From: Leptospiraceae bacterium
GTDB taxonomy: Bacteria > Spirochaetota > Leptospiria > Turneriellales > Turneriellaceae
Assembly (NCBI GenBank): GCA_016788945.1
Contig: JAEUSA010000234.1
Coordinates: 1 to 11,593 of the forward strand
Direction: 5' to 3'
Length of the DNA: 11,593 bases
Within the stretch, counting starts at the first letter, position 1, and the number at the start of each line of letters is the position of its first letter. The notes beneath the pieces were generated by a model. The model saw nothing but the letters and a program-made list of their open reading frames with translations, made no database searches and had not been told where the DNA came from. Shown here one piece after another: positions 8,275 to 11,593 of the stretch. The translations under genes were made by a program, and so were the position numbers.

Positions 8275-9477
8275 TCAATGCCGCGTGGGTAGCGCGGAAT
8301 AAAATGCTTCAAATGAAACCGGCTTGCCGTGCAACGAGTAGCCATATGCCGTCACGACAAAGGGAGACGAGGCGCCCGGCGGCAGTTGCTTTTTTACGGT
8401 GAAACCCGAAGCGCTGCCGATGAATTTACCATCGGCGTCGAACAGGCTTACCAGAATGCGCGGATACGTGACACTCGTCTCTTCGTGATTGGTCAACACA
8501 CCACTCAGTTTATATTCGCCGGTCAGCGATCCTGTCTCTTTGCGAAACTTGACATCCTTCGCGGTCAGCGAAAGAGCCCTCGACGAATAGAGCCTTGTCG
8601 TCGTATCGAGTGAAACTTCGTAACGTGCGAAATCTGCACTCGGCTTAAACAGGCAGGAAAAAGGCAATTTCTGCCCTGCCAGCAGCGGACGGTCGGGTGA
8701 CAGGCAGGCGCTGCCGCCGATCAGTGTGCCGGCACTGTTGTAAAGCTGCAGCGACACGGTCGGGTCGTTCATGAGCTCGCTACCGATATTTTCGACGCGG
8801 CCGATCACCTGATGGTAGCCGCCGACGCCACCCTTGCGGTAACTGATATCCGTCAGGCGTCCCTGCGCTTCTGCGTTGGCCTCGAGAGTGCCCTGACTAG
8901 TCTGCGGCGTCAGGTTGGCTTGCAGACGTCGTTCGGCGATTTTGCGTTTGGCAGGTTTCACCGCGACTTGTGTTGCGGTATCGTTGGCCATGCCCGACTG
9001 GCGTTCGCGCGCGGTGGCGGGCAGCTCGGCGCGCGCCGTCTGTATAATAAGCGCTGTCTCAGAATCGACGAGGCGCAGAAATACTTCGGTTTTTCCTGCC
9101 TTTCCGGTTATCGAACCGATCAGTACAGCATCGACCAACAGCAGGCGGCCAAGGCGCGCCGCTGTCGCCGGGTCAGCAGCACCCGACTGCGCAAGCTCGT
9201 GTTCTTTAAGAACGTCTTTCAGTCGCGAACGTTCGGCGACTTTGAGGTTTGAACCGGTGACGATTTCATGTGTGAGCAGCTCAACGAGTTCTCGGGCTTC
9301 TGCGGCATCGCTTGTGCCGTGTATTTCGGGTGTAAAGATGGCAACGGTCTGCTGTTTGAGTTTATGCTCGGCCTTACCGATCTCACGCGCGAGCGTGCGG
9401 ATTTCTTTTTCACGCGTCGTTGCACACGCGGTGAAAACCATTAGCAGAGTCAAAAATGGTAAAAAACTCCCTCGCAT
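8275..9477 (-). CDS. Lipoprotein with CsgG/LpoB-like domain and two FxLYD-like domains
   Basis: A 400-residue probable lipoprotein. The signal peptide ends VFTAC, with lipidation at C18; Phe at -3 is tolerated in spirochaetes. A charged helix (21-42) leads into a CsgG/FlgO/LpoB-like alpha/beta domain, about 43-152: VAIFTPE strand, a helix with a two-turn acidic face, NLKVAERSRLKDVLKEHELAQSG (CsgG-family 'ERxxLxxvlxEq' pattern), then helix LGRLLLVDAVLIGSI. A Lys/Arg/Gln-rich linker (160-205) follows. The C-terminal half has two related beta domains, about 218-300 and 315-395, with SLQLYNSAGTLIGGSACL and VSLFDADGKFIGSASGF, the FxLYD pattern. C258 and C275 may form a disulfide. The ATG directly follows the previous stop, with AGAGG at 9484-9488. 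It is the last gene of a three-gene operon. Related domains serve as PBP activators, secretion channels or motility factors; which applies is unknown. Confidence 0.75.
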   Translation of the reverse strand: MRGSFLPFLTLLMVFTACATTREKEIRTLAREIGKAEHKLKQQTVAIFTPEIHGTSDAAEARELVELLTHEIVTGSNLKVAERSRLKDVLKEHELAQSGAADPATAARLGRLLLVDAVLIGSITGKAGKTEVFLRLVDSETALIIQTARAELPATARERQSGMANDTATQVAVKPAKRKIAERRLQANLTPQTSQGTLEANAEAQGRLTDISYRKGGVGGYHQVIGRVENIGSELMNDPTVSLQLYNSAGTLIGGSACLSPDRPLLAGQKLPFSCLFKPSADFARYEVSLDTTTRLYSSRALSLTAKDVKFRKETGSLTGEYKLSGVLTNHEETSVTYPRILVSLFDADGKFIGSASGFTVKKQLPPGASSPFVVTAYGYSLHGKPVSFEAFYSALPTRH

Positions 9478-10218
9478 CTATGGCCTCTGCAGTTCGGGAC
9501 TCACAGCGATTTCGCCGGTTAACGTGATTTCATTGCCGACTGCCATCGCAGGGTAAATGCCTACCTGTGGCGTCTGTGAATAGAGCCAGCGAATGGAATT
9601 CAGATCACGCGCAGTGTAACCAGTCTTGTCGGTCAGCAAATAATACATCAGGTCACCGTCGCGCGGTGAATGCTCCCACAAACCGAGGCAATGCCCCAAT
9701 TCGTGCGCGGCAACGAATTCAAATTCTGATTGTTTGATCGTGCCGCCGCTGTACGTGGTGGCGATCGTCAGCGTCAGTGGCCTGACGAGAACCGATTGTC
9801 CATTGCTGTATTGGCCTACGTTGGCGGAGCAAACACCGATTGTATTGCCTCCGAGCGAGGTCTGGTATTTTACTTCAATGTCTGCGCTGTCAGAGTAGAC
9901 TGTCTGAATTTCCCCGTAGAGGCTGGCATTGCGCCGCCAGAAATCGAGGCCTTTGCGTACCGAGTTTTCAATTTCAGCCGAACAGCCTGAGACTTGGCAC
10001 GGGTTATACTTGATTTTTACCGGCATCGCAGGCCAGCTGAAACGTTTGCCCACAACAGAGGCCGGCGACGAGAATTCGACGGTGTAGCGCTCTTCAACGC
10101 CCGGGTCGGTGGCCTGCATGCACGAGGCGAAAAGTACCACACTCAAAACCGCAAACGGGCTGCGGCGCATGCGCAGCTTAGCCGCCAGATCATATTTAGA
10201 AGATTGCGTACATTGCAT
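9478..10218 (-). CDS. Matrixin-type zinc metalloprotease, probable lipoprotein
   Basis: A 246-residue secreted protease. The zinc site HELGHCLGLWEH is a full metzincin motif: H172, H176 and H182 bind zinc and E173 is catalytic. DLMYY (189-193) provides the Met-turn at M191. FSWPAMPVKIKYN (60-72) matches the first strand of matrixin domains, with GLDFWRRN on the first helix. LSVVLFASC (25-33) is a lipoprotein signal with C33 as the anchor, so the enzyme likely sits on the periplasmic or outer face of the outer membrane. Cysteines C74, C79, C130 and C177 could form disulfides. ATG 10218 has AGGTAGG ten bases upstream and overlaps the preceding gene by 23 bases; M17 (ATG 10170) would give a more standard signal peptide but lacks a ribosome site. 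No propeptide cysteine switch is evident. The substrate is unknown. Confidence 0.82.
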   Translation of the reverse strand: MQCTQSSKYDLAAKLRMRRSPFAVLSVVLFASCMQATDPGVEERYTVEFSSPASVVGKRFSWPAMPVKIKYNPCQVSGCSAEIENSVRKGLDFWRRNASLYGEIQTVYSDSADIEVKYQTSLGGNTIGVCSANVGQYSNGQSVLVRPLTLTIATTYSGGTIKQSEFEFVAAHELGHCLGLWEHSPRDGDLMYYLLTDKTGYTARDLNSIRWLYSQTPQVGIYPAMAVGNEITLTGEIAVSPELQRP

Positions 10219-10864
10219 AAATCGTTAAACCTACCTGCAACGCCTGAATTTTCTGCGTTGTGAGTGTAACGGAAAACACACCATAATCAAAATGCCCGAC
10301 GGCGACGAGCGATAGTCGCTCATGGGAGTAGCGGTATGCGCCTGCAAGGCCAAGCGACCCGTACGCCCACTTGGTATTGTAGATGCGTGAACCTTTGTAC
10401 GAGACATCGGTGAAATGATTATACGCAAACGATACGCCGGCGGCAAAGGAACCAAACCAAAGAAACGGCGAAACCTTTGCCTGGTATTGCACGCAGTAGC
10501 CCGGAAACGACACCAGCGTCAGTGAGAATTCCTCTTTGCAGATGTCGCTATTTTTGCTGCCATCTTCGCGTTGCCACAAAAGCTGTGTGCGCGATAACGT
10601 TGCCAACACGGAAAATTCCCGTCCCACGAGGGGAAAATCCACGATTGCTGCGATCGCCGGGCCGATACGCAGGTCATTGGTTGTCGCGTTTGCCCGGGCC
10701 GAGTTGAAGGTAAACGGGATGCCCGCGCCGAGATGCAGGCGAATCTTTGTCTTTTGCGCAGCGGTTGCGTGATTCGCCTGTGTGCCATCGCTACCTTGTG
10801 CGTAGAGTCGAGGGGTGCATAAAAGCAGCAAAAGGCCGCTGAACAAGGCAAATGCAGGTCTCAT
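10196..10864 (-). CDS. Predicted outer-membrane beta-barrel protein
   Basis: A 222-residue protein of unrecognised family. Residues 1-23 are a signal peptide with cleavage likely after LYA (LLLLLCTPRLYA/QG). The mature part alternates polar and hydrophobic residues in strand-length blocks separated by short turns (for example IRLHLGAGIPFTF, SLTLVSFPGYCVQYQAKV, WAYGSLGLAGAYRYS). It ends with a strand closing in Phe (LTIYAMYAIF), the usual signal for BAM-mediated insertion. Around eight strands seems plausible, as in small OmpA/OmpW-like barrels. C109 and C123 could pair. It is the first gene of the envelope operon and its end overlaps the metalloprotease start. No clear ribosome site or promoter is visible before ATG 10864. 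The barrel call rests on pattern only; the function is unknown. Confidence 0.65.
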   Translation of the reverse strand: MRPAFALFSGLLLLLCTPRLYAQGSDGTQANHATAAQKTKIRLHLGAGIPFTFNSARANATTNDLRIGPAIAAIVDFPLVGREFSVLATLSRTQLLWQREDGSKNSDICKEEFSLTLVSFPGYCVQYQAKVSPFLWFGSFAAGVSFAYNHFTDVSYKGSRIYNTKWAYGSLGLAGAYRYSHERLSLVAVGHFDYGVFSVTLTTQKIQALQVGLTIYAMYAIF

Positions 10865-10959
10865 ATCGCATGGTCGCTGGGAGCCACTGGCGACGTACGC
10901 GGCTTATGCGTGGCCGCGGCAATCAGTTTTGCGGCGCGGCGTCTTGAGCTGTGTGGAAT

Positions 10960-10988
10960 TTGCCTTGCTGCGGTTTTTTGAGTATTTT
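10960..10988 (+). promoter_or_regulatory. Possible promoter of the zinc-ribbon protein gene
   Basis: TTGCCT (10960-10965), 17 bases, then TATTTT (10983-10988) is a modest sigma70-like match. It would give a leader of about 2 bases for ATG 10997 or about 14 for ATG 11009. The rest of the 132-base divergent gap shows nothing definite. Confidence 0.25.
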
Positions 10989-10996
10989 GGCGCGGT

Positions 10997-11593
10997 ATGG
11001 AAGCTTTGATGCAAAAAAAATCCCAGCTACTCGAATTCGAACGTTTGCCGGCGGCAGAGGTCGAGAAATTCATTTCTGCGCTTCGGCAGGCCGATGACTG
11101 GAATCTCTTCCGTATAAATCCGTTCAGCTTTGCCGGCGAGCATGCGATTTCGCCCGACATAGCGATCGATTTGTTCATTCACGCAGCGCGCATCGGGCTC
11201 GTGGATTTTAACTACAATATGATCTGCCCTCGCTGTGGTGGTGTCGCCCGCTCTCACCATGAACTCGACGCCGTCGAAGCAACGGATTTCTACTGCGCGT
11301 TGTGTACGGCCTCGACGCCGACGACGCTCGACGATCAGGTTGAAGTGTCTTTTGCCATAAATCCTTCGGTGCACAAAGTGAGCCTCAACCCGCCGGAAAG
11401 CCTCGAAAGTTATAACCGCTATCATTTTTCAGCGAACTACGTCATTTCGCCTGAACTTGCCGCGCTGCGAAAAAAGTTGATCCGCCACCTTCTCGTTGTT
11501 GCACCCGGAAAAGCGAAGCGCATTCACCTATCTAAGGGGCGCTACCGCAGCTTTCAGCTCGTCTCGATTGAAACGAACACCTCGATTACGGTG
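10997..11593 (+). CDS. DUF5939-type zinc-ribbon protein, probable N-terminus of an adenylate/guanylate cyclase (partial)
   Basis: The frame is open from an in-frame stop at 10979 to the window edge, giving 199 codons. Residues 77-103 carry a zinc ribbon, C77-P-R-C80 and C100-A-L-C103. It is followed by VEVSFAINPSVHKVSLNP (115-131), which resembles the DUF5939 domain placed before class III nucleotide cyclase catalytic domains in many Leptospirales proteins. The domain may sense a signal for the cyclase, but no cyclase residues are inside the window, so that part is inference from family architecture. Two starts are possible: ATG 10997, and ATG 11009, which has GGAAG five bases upstream and fits the possible promoter better. 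An A8 run lies just after it (11013-11020). There is no signal peptide, so this part is cytoplasmic. It diverges from the envelope operon. Confidence 0.65.
   Translation, partial: MEALMQKKSQLLEFERLPAAEVEKFISALRQADDWNLFRINPFSFAGEHAISPDIAIDLFIHAARIGLVDFNYNMICPRCGGVARSHHELDAVEATDFYCALCTASTPTTLDDQVEVSFAINPSVHKVSLNPPESLESYNRYHFSANYVISPELAALRKKLIRHLLVVAPGKAKRIHLSKGRYRSFQLVSIETNTSITV

Noticed and set aside
8915..9556. 213-codon plus-strand frame across the lipoprotein genes
   Set aside because: Ser/Arg/Ala-rich composition typical of a shadow frame, and it crosses the junction of two well-supported minus-strand genes.

Overview
The window (about 53% GC by eye, no RNA genes, CRISPR arrays or insertion sequences seen) looks like chromosomal DNA of a diderm bacterium. 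Spirochaetes of the order Leptospirales with mid-range GC (Turneriella- or Leptonema-like) fit best. The reasons are a cbb3 oxidase assembly cluster, lipoproteins whose lipobox has Phe at -3 (a relaxed lipobox typical of spirochaetes), a DUF5939-type signalling protein and an O-acetylhomoserine sulfhydrylase. This placement is inference; no marker gene settles it.

Layout. (1) 1-1513, + strand: 3' end of ccoG, then fixH/ccoH and a TauE/SafE-type membrane protein, all tightly coupled; this is the tail of a cbb3 cytochrome oxidase maturation operon. (2) 1542-2648, +: a two-HKD phospholipase D/cardiolipin synthase-like enzyme, possibly in the same transcript. (3) 2650-3117, -: an Rrf2-family regulator with an Fe-S type Cys pattern, convergent with the PLD gene and divergent from queG. 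(4) 3236-4177, +: a short epoxyqueuosine reductase (QueG). (5) 4306-5601, +: MetY, with a palindrome in its leader and a strong 17-bp hairpin after its stop. (6) 5700-8258, +: a bifunctional class A penicillin-binding protein with an altered glycosyltransferase motif. (7) 8275-10864, -: a compact three-gene envelope operon, transcribed as beta-barrel-like protein, then matrixin-type zinc-protease lipoprotein, then CsgG/LpoB-fold lipoprotein with two FxLYD-like domains; it converges on the PBP gene. (8) 10997-11593, +: N-terminal part of a protein with a zinc ribbon resembling the DUF5939 domain of adenylate/guanylate cyclases, running off the window.

How the parts fit. The first block matures the terminal oxidase, probably including copper handling. 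The Rrf2 protein is a likely Fe-S sensor controlling itself and perhaps queG. The second half is about the cell envelope: a peptidoglycan polymerase faces an operon encoding surface or periplasmic proteins, one of which has the fold used by known PBP activators. The most interesting points are that envelope operon and its possible link to the PBP, the missing second catalytic glutamate in the PBP glycosyltransferase domain, and the palindromes at the Rrf2 and metY promoters.
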